64,000 nucleotides of DNA from Streptomyces odontomachi (GCF_024435355.1 NZ_JAMJWG010000003.1:248001-312000), one strand, 5' to 3'. Counted from the stretch's first letter, positions 18,246 to 26,608 are shown. Made by a program: numbers and translations. Notes: generated by a model from the sequence alone, not told the origin.

Positions 18246-18341
18246 CGGAGAGGGCAGGATTCGAACCTGCGCGGACCCAAAGATCCAACCCACCGAGCCG
18301 AAGCCCGAAGGTCCCCGATAAACCACTCCGGGCACCTCTCC
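18246..18341 (-). ncRNA. class II tRNA-like RNA without anticodon loop, copy 3 (5'-most)
   Basis: The third identical unit, nearest to dnaX and first in the direction of transcription. Upstream (18342-18420) the sequence departs from the repeat, so any promoter specific to the array should lie there; I see AT-rich CATTCTCTTTCTTGTGAAC on the minus strand but no clear -35/-10 pair. Confidence 0.55.
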
Positions 18342-18469
18342 CAGTTCCTGCGTTCCCGGCCCGGTCTTCCGTTCTGGTCTCCCGTGCCGTTCACAAGAAA
18401 GAGAATGGCAGGTCGGGCTGACGTCCCTCTGACGTTGCCCTGACAGGCGATCAGATCCTGGTCAGGGCA

Positions 18470-18552
18470 GGTCCGGGCAGGGCAGGGCAGGACAGGTCCG
18501 GGTCGGGTCGGGTCCGGATCAGGTGGGTCGGGTCGGGTCCGGGTCGGGGTCC
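18470..18552. repeat. GGTCGGGTC-type low-complexity repeat after dnaX
   Basis: Repeated GGGCA, GGTCC and GGTCGGGTC steps fill the space between the dnaX stop and the tRNA-like array. No gene is present. Confidence 0.6.
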
Positions 18553-18564
18553 TGAGAGGTGCTG

Positions 18565-21147
18565 CTACTCGGTGACGTACTCCTCCACGACGGTGGCGCC
18601 CAGTTCGCGCACGATCAGGTCGTGGCCGGAGAGGGCGGACTCGTCGAGGTCGGGGTCGTCGTCCTCCGGGATGTCGTCCTCGGGGGCGATGGGGGGAGGG
18701 GCGTAGGGCTCCGGTGCATGCGACCGGGTGTCGGCACCGGGAGGTCCCGAGGGCCTGGGACCGGAAGGTGCCGCGCCGCCGGGGCCTCCGGGGGACCCGC
18801 CGGCGTGGGGCCCGGCGCCGCCCGATCCGGACCTGTCGGCCTCGGGTGCCGGTGGCTGTGCGGGCCCCGGGGGGAACGACGGAGGGGTCGACTGACGCGG
18901 GGCGGGACGCATGCCGCCCTGGGGTCCACCGGAGCCGCCGGCGGCGGGCGGTGGCGCGGTCCCGCCGGACGGGTCGACGATCGCCTCGATCTGCCACTGC
19001 ACCCCGAACTGCTCGACGAGGGCTTGGCGCAGTACGTCCTCGCTGCCGCTGCCTGCGAAGTTGTCCCGTGCGCCGGAGTTGACGAAGCCGACCTGGAGCG
19101 TGGTGCCGTCGAAGCCTGCGACGTGTGCGTTCTGGCTGAGGAGGATCCAGGTGAAGCGGCGGCGGTTCTTCACCGCCTCGAGGATGTCGGGCCACAGGGT
19201 ACGGGGATCGAGTCCGCTGGCGGCACCGGCGGCGGGACCGACCGGCCCGGCACCGTACGAGGCAGAGCCGGACGGGACCGGAGTACCGGTGGGCGTCGAT
19301 CGGCCGGCGCCCCAGCCCGAGCCCGCGGACGCCCCCGGGGCGCCGGAGGGCCCGGCGGCACCGGTCGGACGGGCCGAGCCGGTCGATGGGGTCGATGGAC
19401 GTGAGCCGCCGCCGGCGGTCGCCGCCGTGGGCCACCCGCCGGGTCGCCGTGCGGTGCCCGCGACACCGGCACCGGCACCGGAGCTTGAGTCGCCTCCCAC
19501 GCTCTCCGTCCCCGGGCCGTTCGCGCCACCGGCTCCGTACGCGCCCCCCGGGCCGTGCTCGCCACCGCCGGCCGCCCCTGAACCGGTGGGTCCGGCAGCA
19601 GGTCCGGCAGGTCCGGTGGGTCCGGCAGGCCCGGAGGCACCGCCAGCGGCCGGCGTCCCGGGACCGGGGCCGCCCTCGTCGGGCGCGGTGGTGCCATGCG
19701 ACGCGCCCGCTGCGGACGGAGGCGATCCTGAGGCCGTGGGCCCGTGCCCCAGGCGCTCACTGCCTGCGCCGGGGCGCTCCTCGCCACCGCCCGCCGCACC
19801 AGGCCCAGCGCTGCCTGAGGGGCCACTCGCACCGGCGTTCCGCACAGCGGCCCGTGCCGCCTGGGCGCCGCCGCCTCCGGAAGTGCCGCCTGACGGGGGT
19901 ACGCCCCGGGCCCGCTCGGGATCCGGAGAGTGCGCGCTGGGGCCGGGCACGTATCCCATCGCGGGACCCGCGCCGCCGGGTGCGAAGTGACCGCCGCGCT
20001 CGATGCGGTCGAGCCGGGCGAGGACGGAGCGCTCGTCGTCGTACGCGGCGGGCAGCAGGACGCGGGCGCAGATCAGCTCCAGCTGAAGGCGGGGCGCAGT
20101 GGCGCCGCGCATCTCGGTGAGCCCCTCGTTGACCAGGTCGGCGGCCCGGCTGAGCTCGGCCGCGCCGAACGCCCCGGCCTGGGCCTGCATGCGCTCCAGA
20201 ACGTCCGCGGGGGCGTCGATGAGCCCCTTCTCCACCGCGTCCGGCACGGCCGCGAGGATCACCAGGTCGCGTAGCCGCTCCAGCAGGTCGGCGACGAAGC
20301 GGCGCGGGTCGTTCCCACCCTCGACGACGCGGTTGACCACCTCGAAGGCGGCCGCTCCGTCGGCTCCGGCGAAGGCGTCGACGACGGAGTCGAGCAGCGA
20401 ACCGTCCGTGTATCCGAGCAGTGCCGTCGCCATCGCGTAGGTCACGCCGTCCGCGCCGGCGCCGGCCAGCAGCTGGTCCATCACGGACATCGAGTCTCGT
20501 ACGGACCCGGCACCGGCCCGCACGACGAGCGGCAGCACGCCGTCCTCGACGGGGATCTTCTCCCTGCCGCACACCTCACCGAGGTAGTCGCGCAACGTCC
20601 CGGGCGGCACGAGCCGGAACGGGTAGTGATGGGTACGCGACCGGATGGTGCCGATGACCTTCTCCGGCTCCGTGGTCGCGAAGATGAACTTCAGATGCTC
20701 GGGTGGCTCCTCGACGACCTTCAGCAGGGCGTTGAACCCGGCCGAGGTCACCATGTGCGCCTCGTCGATGATGTAGATCTTGTACCGGCTCGCCGCAGGC
20801 CCGAAGAAGGCCTTCTCCCGCAGGTCACGCGCGTCGTCGACACCACCATGGGACGCGGCGTCGATCTCGATCACATCGATGGAACCCGGTCCGTTCCTGG
20901 CCAGGTCGAGGCAGGAGCGGCACTCGCCGCACGGTGTCGGCGTAGGGCCTTGCTCGCAGTTCAGACAGCGCGCCAGGATCCGCGCGGAGGTCGTCTTGCC
21001 GCAGCCGCGCGGGCCGCTGAACAGGTACGCGTGATTGACCCGGTTGTTCCGCAGCGCCTGCTGCAACGGGTCGGTCACATGCTCCTGCCCGATGACCTCG
21101 GCGAACGACTCCGGGCGATAGCGGCGGTACAGCGCGAGAGACGACAC
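18565..21147 (-). CDS. dnaX: DNA polymerase III subunits gamma and tau
   Basis: An 860-residue clamp-loader subunit. The AAA+ module occupies the first 370 or so residues, with Walker A GPRGCGKTTSAR, a zinc-binding Cys set (CLNCEQGPTPTPCGECRSC), Walker B IIDEAHM, and sensor 1 FATTEPEKV. A very long Pro/Ala/Gly linker follows. The C-terminal tau-like domain (LWPDILEAVKNRRRFTWILL) and an acidic end come last. The GTG at 21147 gives SSLALYRRYRPESF, the family start. The ORF extends further 5' but into the region preceding ffs. No Shine-Dalgarno sequence is seen. Confidence 0.95.
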   Translation of the reverse strand: MSSLALYRRYRPESFAEVIGQEHVTDPLQQALRNNRVNHAYLFSGPRGCGKTTSARILARCLNCEQGPTPTPCGECRSCLDLARNGPGSIDVIEIDAASHGGVDDARDLREKAFFGPAASRYKIYIIDEAHMVTSAGFNALLKVVEEPPEHLKFIFATTEPEKVIGTIRSRTHHYPFRLVPPGTLRDYLGEVCGREKIPVEDGVLPLVVRAGAGSVRDSMSVMDQLLAGAGADGVTYAMATALLGYTDGSLLDSVVDAFAGADGAAAFEVVNRVVEGGNDPRRFVADLLERLRDLVILAAVPDAVEKGLIDAPADVLERMQAQAGAFGAAELSRAADLVNEGLTEMRGATAPRLQLELICARVLLPAAYDDERSVLARLDRIERGGHFAPGGAGPAMGYVPGPSAHSPDPERARGVPPSGGTSGGGGAQAARAAVRNAGASGPSGSAGPGAAGGGEERPGAGSERLGHGPTASGSPPSAAGASHGTTAPDEGGPGPGTPAAGGASGPAGPTGPAGPAAGPTGSGAAGGGEHGPGGAYGAGGANGPGTESVGGDSSSGAGAGVAGTARRPGGWPTAATAGGGSRPSTPSTGSARPTGAAGPSGAPGASAGSGWGAGRSTPTGTPVPSGSASYGAGPVGPAAGAASGLDPRTLWPDILEAVKNRRRFTWILLSQNAHVAGFDGTTLQVGFVNSGARDNFAGSGSEDVLRQALVEQFGVQWQIEAIVDPSGGTAPPPAAGGSGGPQGGMRPAPRQSTPPSFPPGPAQPPAPEADRSGSGGAGPHAGGSPGGPGGAAPSGPRPSGPPGADTRSHAPEPYAPPPIAPEDDIPEDDDPDLDESALSGHDLIVRELGATVVEEYVTE

Positions 21148-21289
21148 GACTACGAGGTTAATGCCGCCCACCGACAACACCCCGCCCCCGCGAACGGCCG
21201 GCGCTCCCGCGCGCCCGGCACCAGGGCCTTGCCGCCCACCCACACCAGGGCCTCAGTCCGCTGCGCTACGCTCCCACGCCACGCAAACG

Positions 21290-21376
21290 CCCCCCACGCA
21301 CCCGCCAGAGCCAACCTACCCTTGCTGCCTTCCGGCCCTGGGGGAGTTCAGTCAGATAGCGCCGCGTGAGGGGCTG
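21290..21376 (-). ncRNA. ffs: signal recognition particle RNA (4.5S / small SRP RNA)
   Basis: On the minus strand the conserved apical motif GGGCCGGAAGGCAGCAAGGG is present (21315-21340). CCCCTCACGC at the 5' side pairs with GCGTGGGGG at the 3' side to close the rod. The position immediately upstream of dnaX is the usual one in Streptomyces. End points are set by the terminal pairing and may be off by a few bases. Confidence 0.9.
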
Positions 21377-21451
21377 GCCCCAACCCTACCCGATGCCAGG
21401 GGCCTGGAACGAGTTCGCTCCCACACACGGCCGTCATGTAATGTTTCCGCC

Positions 21452-21536
21452 GGAGGATTCGCCTAGAGGCCTAGGGCGCACGCTTGGAAAGCGTGTTGGG
21501 GGCAACCCCTCACGAGTTCGAATCTCGTATCCTCCG
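21452..21536 (+). tRNA. tRNA-Ser (anticodon GGA)
   Basis: The acceptor GGAGGAT/ATCCTCC, anticodon loop TTGGAAA (GGA), variable arm TTGGGGGCAACCCCTCA and T arm CGAGTTCGAATCTCG are all canonical. The 3' half is the attachment site of the element downstream: a near copy recurs at 25575-25629. Confidence 0.97.
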
Positions 21537-21558
21537 CCCAGCTCTCACCGGGCTGTAC

Positions 21559-21591
21559 AAGGGCTCCGACCGCTCAGCGGCCGGAGCCCTT
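21559..21591 (+). terminator. terminator after tRNA-Ser
   Basis: AAGGGCTCCG pairs with CGGAGCCCTT around a 13-base loop, 22 bp behind the tRNA and inside the left end of the element. Confidence 0.75.
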
Positions 21592-21628
21592 GTTGTTGCG
21601 TGGTTGCAGTTTTGGTTGCAGTTCCGGG

Positions 21629-22680
21629 CTATCGCCCGTTGAGCACCGCTCGGCACACACTGCAGTACATGACGGCGTTACGCCCGTAGCGCCGCATCAG
21701 CTGGCCGCAGCCGGCACACGCCCCGAGTTCCCACGGCGGGCACCCCAGTGCGACGGAGGCAGCAGCACGCTCCACGGGGGTGATCCGCATCAGGTCGTGG
21801 GAGCGCTGGATCGGCAGGCGGGACAGCGTGAAGCCGCCGGTCGGCTGGTCAAGATCGCGGAGAGGCCGGCCGTCACTCACGAACCAGCCCTCTTCTCCTG
21901 CCCGACAGATGCGGTCGATCTCCTGCTCGGCAAAGGTGATCGAGTCGTCCTCGTCTTCGGCCGGGACTGTCGGCAGAGGGGTCTTCTCGCCCACGAGTTC
22001 CTGCCACAGCGCGCGGTCGTCAGCGGAGACCCACATGTGCCGGCCAGCGCGGCCGTTCCCACGGCTTGGCACGTAGACCGGGACGCTCTCCCCCGTGGCG
22101 CTCCGCAGAACCAGGTCCTCGATGTAGACCGGATTCCGCTGCGGGAGGCACAGCGCGGGCACGAACCAGTCCGCGTGAATCGCGCCACAATGGCCAGCGC
22201 CCTCACTGCTGAGACAGTGGTGTTCGCTGCTCGGTACACACTTCCAGACTTCGAGGTGTCGGTACCGCTGCGGATCACCATCTCCTTGCCATCGGCGATA
22301 TCCCTCCACGGCATGTCGTCGACGCGTGCCCAGGGCGCCCGGTCAATCAGGGAAGCAGTCCGGTCCTTCGCCACCCACAGCGGGGTGATTCCGTGCTCTA
22401 CGGCGTTGACCGAGCGTCGGTGCACGCTGCTGGGACTGATGTGGTGGTATTGGATCTCCCACCCGATCCGTTGGCCGTTGGGCCCTGTTACGACAGCGTC
22501 GGTGACGCTCCGCCGGTTGGCTAAGGGGACCTCGGCCTCAGAGTCCAGCCCGTGCCGCGCTGCGGTCTCGACGACTCGTTCCTTCGTGGCCTTGTGCTGT
22601 GCGCTTTCCGCCGGAGTCGGCCTGTGCGTAACCGGGAGGTGGGCGCCAAGGACGTCGCCTGGAGGCTCATCGGCGGCCAC
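21629..22680 (-). pseudogene. CoiA-like (competence/nuclease family) gene with frameshift
   Basis: The N-terminal frame (from 22680) reads KATKERVVETAARHGLDSEA and GWEIQYHHISPSSVHRRSV, which resembles the CoiA-like nuclease domain, and runs in register to VIRSG. The homology then continues in another frame as YRHLEVWKCVPSSEHHC and ends with a zinc-ribbon-like CAGCGQLMRRYG...YCSVC. Loss of one base near 22263 explains the break. Upstream of 22680 the frame soon meets a stop, so the N-terminus may also be missing. It lies inside the tRNA-Ser element. A sequencing error is possible. Confidence 0.6.
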
Positions 22681-22829
22681 CTGTCGCGCAGGAACGGCAG
22701 CTTCCCGCTACTCTCCGCGGATATCCGCTGGGTGTACAGCCGCGAAGTCGCGCCCGATCCGGCCGATGTCTGAGCCCGAAACGCTTAGTGCCGCATCAGA
22801 CAACCTATGCCCGGTTGTGCCGTTGCGAC

Positions 22830-23471
22830 CTACGCGCTCCTCGGATCGGGCGCTTGGGTCCGGACTTGTGCGGTCGAGTCTTCGTTGCTGGTTCCGTAGG
22901 CGGCCATGAACATGTCGAGCAGTCCGTCGACCGCGTCCTCGTCGATGGGGCGGGTCGACAGCAGGCTGCGGTAGTACAGCGTGCCGCACAGCACCTCGGC
23001 GGCGAATTCCAGATTCGCTTCCGCGACCAGTTCACCGGTGCGCTGAGCGCGGACGATCCGGTCGAGGGTGCTCTGCTCGACGGTCGCCAGGAAACGTTCG
23101 TGCAGGGTCGCCCGCAGCGTGGAGTCGGACTGCGCCTCGGCGATGACGGCACGGTAGACGGGGCCGATCGGCGGGCTGGACAGGGCAAGGCCCGAGTGAA
23201 GGAACTGTTCGCGCAGATCCGCGCGGACGTCCCCGGTGTCGCGGTAGTCCAGGTCGCTGGTCCACACGCGACTGAGCGCGTCGAGCAGCAGCGCTGACAT
23301 GGACGGCCAGCGCCGGTAGATCGTGTGTTTTCCGACCCCGGCTCTTCGACCGACCGCCTCGATGCTCAGGCCCGCGTAGCCGACCTCCGCGGCCAGATCG
23401 AGGGTTACCTGCAGCAGTCCTTCAGTGCGCGCGGCGCCTCGGCGCCTCGGCGTGGCGGGCGTGTCGGTCAT
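22830..23471 (-). CDS. TetR family transcriptional regulator
   Basis: A 213-residue TetR-type repressor. The N-terminal helix-turn-helix reads LAAEVGYAGLSIEAVGRRAGVGKHTIYRRW. The C-terminal ligand domain is of the common TetR_C type (PIGPVYRAVIAEAQSD). It is divergent from the DUF1801 gene, and two identical-spacing palindromes lie between them, so it probably represses that gene and perhaps itself. The ATG at 23471 has no obvious Shine-Dalgarno sequence; a much longer open frame 5' of it has no homology. Confidence 0.9.
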   Translation of the reverse strand: MTDTPATPRRRGAARTEGLLQVTLDLAAEVGYAGLSIEAVGRRAGVGKHTIYRRWPSMSALLLDALSRVWTSDLDYRDTGDVRADLREQFLHSGLALSSPPIGPVYRAVIAEAQSDSTLRATLHERFLATVEQSTLDRIVRAQRTGELVAEANLEFAAEVLCGTLYYRSLLSTRPIDEDAVDGLLDMFMAAYGTSNEDSTAQVRTQAPDPRSA

Positions 23472-23482
23472 GGCGCCATCGT

Positions 23483-23558
23483 AACGGCACTGGGCGTGCC
23501 GTTGACAATGCCGGGGGCTCCGCGCAGTATTCAGACTCGATCGGCACGCAGCGTGCCG
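23483..23558 (+). promoter_or_regulatory. promoter of the DUF1801 gene flanked by two TetR operators
   Basis: Two palindromes of the form CGGCAC-N5-GTGCCG lie at 23483-23503 and 23542-23558. Between them sits a good promoter: TTGACA at 23502-23507, 17-bp spacer, CAGTAT at 23525-23530. The first operator overlaps the -35 box and the second covers the transcription start region, an arrangement suited to repression by the adjacent TetR protein. Confidence 0.75.
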
Positions 23559-23637
23559 TTCTCGGGTGCGGCGGCATGTGACCGCCCGTACGTCGACGAT
23601 CCACGACCTCACGATCCTCAAAAAGGGGAGATCCGCC

Positions 23638-24090
23638 ATGAGCAACACCACGAGCGGCACGCACGAGGGATTCACTGCCGAGGAGCGGGCCGCGATGAAG
23701 AATCGCGCCCAAGAACTGAAGACGGGGACGCGCCGTAGCTCGCGTGCGGACAAGGCGGCAGAGGCGGCGCGGGACGTGCTCGCGAAGATCGCCGAGATGC
23801 AGGACTCGGACCGGATCATGGCCGAGCGCGTCCATGCCGTCATCACGGCCAATGCCCCGGTGCTCGCGCCGAAGCTCTGGTACGGGATGCCCGCCTACGC
23901 GCTGGACGGCAAGGTCGTCTGCTTCTTCCAGAGCGCGGAGAAGTTCAAGGCGCGCTACGCAACGCTCGGGTTCAGCGACCAGGCGAGGCTGGATGAGGGA
24001 ACGATGTGGGCGGCCGGTTTCGCCTTGACCGAGGTGACGGCCGAGGTGGAGGCGCAGATCGCTGCGCTTGTGAAGCAGGCGGTGAGGTGA
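23638..24090 (+). CDS. DUF1801-type (YdhG/iron-chaperone-like fold) protein
   Basis: A 150-residue cytoplasmic protein. The core [12 protein letters not shown]...[42 protein letters not shown] matches the DUF1801 fold (the WYGMPAY and LGF segments are the family hallmarks). The molecular role is unknown. It is the likely target of the divergent TetR. Start ATG at 23638 has AAAAGGGGAG upstream. Confidence 0.85.
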   Translation: MSNTTSGTHEGFTAEERAAMKNRAQELKTGTRRSSRADKAAEAARDVLAKIAEMQDSDRIMAERVHAVITANAPVLAPKLWYGMPAYALDGKVVCFFQSAEKFKARYATLGFSDQARLDEGTMWAAGFALTEVTAEVEAQIAALVKQAVR

Positions 24091-24111
24091 GGCTCGCGCC
24101 CGGTGAACGGG

Positions 24112-24183
24112 CTAGATCTGTGGCCACTCGGCGTGCTCGGCGGCCTGGCGCTGCTGGTACAGCATTTGCTGCGCGTCTTCGCA
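24112..24183 (-). pseudogene. C-terminal remnant of an unidentified gene
   Basis: A minus-strand frame reads EDAQQMLYQQRQAAEHAEWP and stops at 24112. The amphipathic, Gln/Ala-rich end looks like the tail of a small protein of the type found on actinobacterial integrative elements, but the upstream part is absent. Low confidence. Confidence 0.25.
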
Positions 24184-24267
24184 AAGCCGACCACTCGCTG
24201 GCCTCGCGAAAAGGCTTAGCGGGTATTACGTGGGCTGCGGATGCGGTCCCTACGGCGGGAGGGCTCG

Positions 24268-24903
24268 ATGCTTGCGAACACCGTCAGGACATGGGTAGCG
24301 GGCTGGGCTGTGTCACGGCGGACGCCTCCGCCGGTCGAGCAGCCCTGGGGGTACTACATAGCGGTGGCCGACAATCCCGCCGAAGTGGGACGTCATGTCC
24401 TCCCCGAGACCGAGGAGTCGCTGGTCCGTAGCGCGGCTGCCTCCGTGAGGATCCCGCGGACCTGGATGAAGATGCCCGCCGAGCCCGGGGAAGTCGAACC
24501 CTGGCTTTCGTCGGGGTGGATGGTGGCCTGGGAAGAGACCGGCCATCTGATGGCCATCGACCTGACGGCCACGACACCGTGCACGCCCGAGGGGTACGGC
24601 GTGGACGTCGAGTACCTCCACGAGGTCATCCACGTCCGCGTGCTGGACGAGGCGGGCAAGCCAGCAGCTCAGGGACAGGCGGCGATCATCGGCGAGGCCG
24701 CGGTGGTGGACCGGGTGGTGACTGCGGAGGCGCACCGGCGGCGTGGACTGGGCAACTTCGTGATGCGCACACTCGCTGACCATGCCTCGGCCCGGGGTGC
24801 GGATATGGGCGTTCTCGGCGCGACGGACGCCGGTCGCGCGCTGTACGAGACATTGGGCTGGAAGAAGCACTCAACGATTGCGGAGTGCATCTACCGACCC
24901 TGA
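24268..24903 (+). CDS. GNAT family N-acetyltransferase
   Basis: A 211-residue protein whose C-terminal half carries the acetyl-CoA-binding GNAT motif (VDRVVTAEAHRRRGLGNFVMRTLADHA, with the Q/RxxGxG/A loop as RRRGLG) and the closing ALYETLGWKKHS. The N-terminal 100 residues are unlike typical GNATs and give no substrate clue. ATG at 24268 is preferred over 24241 because GGGAGGG precedes it. Confidence 0.88.
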   Translation: MLANTVRTWVAGWAVSRRTPPPVEQPWGYYIAVADNPAEVGRHVLPETEESLVRSAAASVRIPRTWMKMPAEPGEVEPWLSSGWMVAWEETGHLMAIDLTATTPCTPEGYGVDVEYLHEVIHVRVLDEAGKPAAQGQAAIIGEAAVVDRVVTAEAHRRRGLGNFVMRTLADHASARGADMGVLGATDAGRALYETLGWKKHSTIAECIYRP

Positions 24904-25574
24904 CACAGGCATTGTTGCGCAGTACGAGCGGTTGGCGCACAGACCCTCGCCGCCGCTCGCGCTCTGCCACATCACGGGTTGCTCGGCCCCAAAGGAGACT
25001 CCGGACGGGCCCGCTAATACCTTGCAAAGCCTGGCCGATCAGCCTCACGCGCCCCGATCGCCAAGCCCCCAGCTCCGGCCTCCCTGGTAGCAGCATCGAG
25101 GAGTTCGGCGTACACCTTTGCCTGCTCCTGTGCGCGAACGGTCGGGAGATCATCCACGAAGACGCCTGCGGCGCTCTGGTCGGCTGGGTCAGAAGCCGTT
25201 CGCACAGGTAGGTCTCTTGGGTCGTGAGCCGGTCCTCGTGCCGGCGCATACGGATGCGCTTGGGCCACAGTGGCAGGTCTTCGCCCGCAGAAGCCGTGCC
25301 TGCTCAGATTCTGCGAGCGTGCAGCAGAGGGAAGCGACCGAGGCTGACGCAACACGGACCGTACCGCGAGACGTCAGTGCCAGACCTGCGCCGAGTATCA
25401 GAAGTATCCATTGCAGGCCTGAGGAAGACTGATTGGCCCGCGGAAAGACGTCGGTCCGTGGTTGCAGTTCTGGTTGCATTCACCCCCGTCCAACACCGTT
25501 CACGAGTCATCCGCCACCCCGCTCCACCCCAGATCAGAACACCACCGCACACCACCGAACCCCCGGACGAATAT
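24904..25574. other. right arm of the tRNA-Ser element, no confident gene
   Basis: Base composition is less extreme than in the flanking core and no frame shows clear homology. A minus-strand frame at 25014-25355 contains AQEQAKVYAELLDAATREAG and may be a remnant. The inner direct repeat of two TGGTTGCA octamers lies at 25459-25478. The stretch looks like decayed mobile DNA. Confidence 0.4.
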
Positions 25575-25649
25575 GTGGAAAGCGTGTTGGGAGCAACGGT
25601 CAGAGAGTTCGAATCTCGTATCCTCCGCCGCGCCCTCACGGGGCACTTC

Positions 25650-25683
25650 GATGGGCCCGACTGCTTCGGCGGTCGGGCCCATC
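25650..25683. terminator. terminator behind attR
   Basis: GATGGGCCCGAC pairs with GTCGGGCCCATC around TGCTTCGGCG. It may be the original terminator of tRNA-Ser before the element inserted, and it also faces the convergent TetR gene. Confidence 0.7.
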
Positions 25684-25801
25684 GGCATGTCCTCGGCTCT
25701 CCTCCCGTGTTCGTGCAGGGCCAGGCCGTACGGATCTTCTTGCCGGCCGCGAGCGTCCCGTCGCTCTGCGCTGCGGACACGTAGACCTCACCGGGTGGAT
25801 G

Positions 25802-26401
25802 TCACCGGTGGACAGCGCGCAGCGGGGGGTTGCCGGTGACGAGGCGGACGAGGTGTTCGGCGAGGTCGGCGTCGAGGGGGGAGCCGGTCATGAGTCGTCG
25901 GTAGACGATGGTGCCGGCCCAGATGTCCTGGACGAGGTCGGTGTCGAGGTCGTCGGGCAGGTCGCCGCGTTGGATTCCGCGGCGCAGTGCGGCGGCGATG
26001 TTCTCGCGCTTGCGGTACAGGAAGGCCTCCCGGAACCGGGCCATGAGTTCGGGGTGGGGGAGGAGGCTGGCGGCGAGTGCGGGCAGCGAGGTGACCATGT
26101 CCTCGTTGGCGTAGTTGTCGATGGTCATGTCCACGGCGTGGCGCAGTTCGGCGTGCGTGTCGCCCAGATCGGGGATCTCCTCGGCGCGGAAGATCTCGGC
26201 GAGTGCGTCGGCGACGAGTGCTTCCTTGCTGGGCCACCAGCGGTAGATGGTCGATTTGCCGACGCCCGCGGCCGCCGCGACGGCTTCGACGGTCAGCGCC
26301 GTGTACCCCTGCCCCGACAGGACCCCCCGTGCCGCGTCCAGGATCTTCGCAGCAGAACGCGGCCCACCGGCCACCGAGCCGGAGGAAAAGACCAGTGCCA
26401 T
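25802..26401 (-). CDS. TetR family transcriptional regulator
   Basis: A 199-residue TetR protein: ILDAARGVLSGQGYTALTVEAVAAAAGVGKSTIYRWWPSK forms the DNA-binding domain, and the C-terminal part (DLVQDIWAGTIVYRRLMTG) is the TetR_C_11-like ligand domain. It is divergent from the acetoacetate-decarboxylase-like gene; two palindromes sharing one sequence lie between them, one touching this start codon, so auto-repression and control of that gene are likely. Confidence 0.92.
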   Translation of the reverse strand: MALVFSSGSVAGGPRSAAKILDAARGVLSGQGYTALTVEAVAAAAGVGKSTIYRWWPSKEALVADALAEIFRAEEIPDLGDTHAELRHAVDMTIDNYANEDMVTSLPALAASLLPHPELMARFREAFLYRKRENIAAALRRGIQRGDLPDDLDTDLVQDIWAGTIVYRRLMTGSPLDADLAEHLVRLVTGNPPLRAVHR

Positions 26402-26407
26402 GACTAG

Positions 26408-26486
26408 AACGATACGGATCGTTTCGTTCAGGGGTCAAGGCGTGCTACCTTCGCGGCCGAGCGAGTGAAACGCTACGTATCGTTTC
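26408..26486. promoter_or_regulatory. two TetR operators between the regulator and the ADC-like gene
   Basis: AACGATACGGATCGTT at 26408-26423 and GAAACGCTACGTATCGTTTC at 26467-26486 are palindromes with a common core, ACG-A/C-TACG-N-ATCGT. The first lies 7 bp before the TetR start. Confidence 0.7.
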
Positions 26487-26496
26487 GCCGTCTCGA

Positions 26497-26608
26497 AGTC
26501 TCTTTCCCGGTTCCCAGTCTCTTTCCCGGTTCCCAGTCTCTTTCCCGGTTCCCAGTCTCTTTCCCGGTTAGCAGTCTCTTCCCGGTTCTCAGTGTCCTCC
26601 CGGTTCTC
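26497..26608. repeat. six tandem 18-19-bp repeats in the 5' region of the ADC-like gene
   Basis: Four units of AGTCTCTTTCCCGGTTCCC (the fourth ending AGC) and two shortened units (AGTCTCTTCCCGGTTCTC, AGTGTCCTCCCGGTTCTC) stand head to tail between the second operator and the gene, probably inside its untranslated leader. Confidence 0.9.

Larger units (their letters stand above)
21485..25629. mobile_element. degraded integrative element inserted in tRNA-Ser
   Basis: The 54-bp 3' end of tRNA-Ser (21485-21538, attL) is repeated as a 55-bp imperfect copy at 25575-25629 (attR). TGGAAAGCGTGTTGGG, GCAAC and GAGTTCGAATCTCGTATCC are shared. A further direct repeat, two TGGTTGCA octamers separated by GTTT or GTTC, lies inside each end at 21601-21620 and 25459-25478. 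The interior carries a frameshifted CoiA-like gene, TetR, DUF1801 and GNAT genes and gene remnants. No integrase, excisionase, Rep or Tra gene is recognisable, so the element is probably immobile. Confidence 0.75.

Noticed and set aside
17962..18341. CRISPR array
   Set aside because: Only three units, the repeat is 142 bp including the spacer, and the spacers are not unique; the fold is tRNA-like.
21148..21289. N-terminal extension of dnaX to 21243
   Set aside because: The added residues are Gly/Arg-rich and not part of the family; the conserved start is the GTG at 21147.
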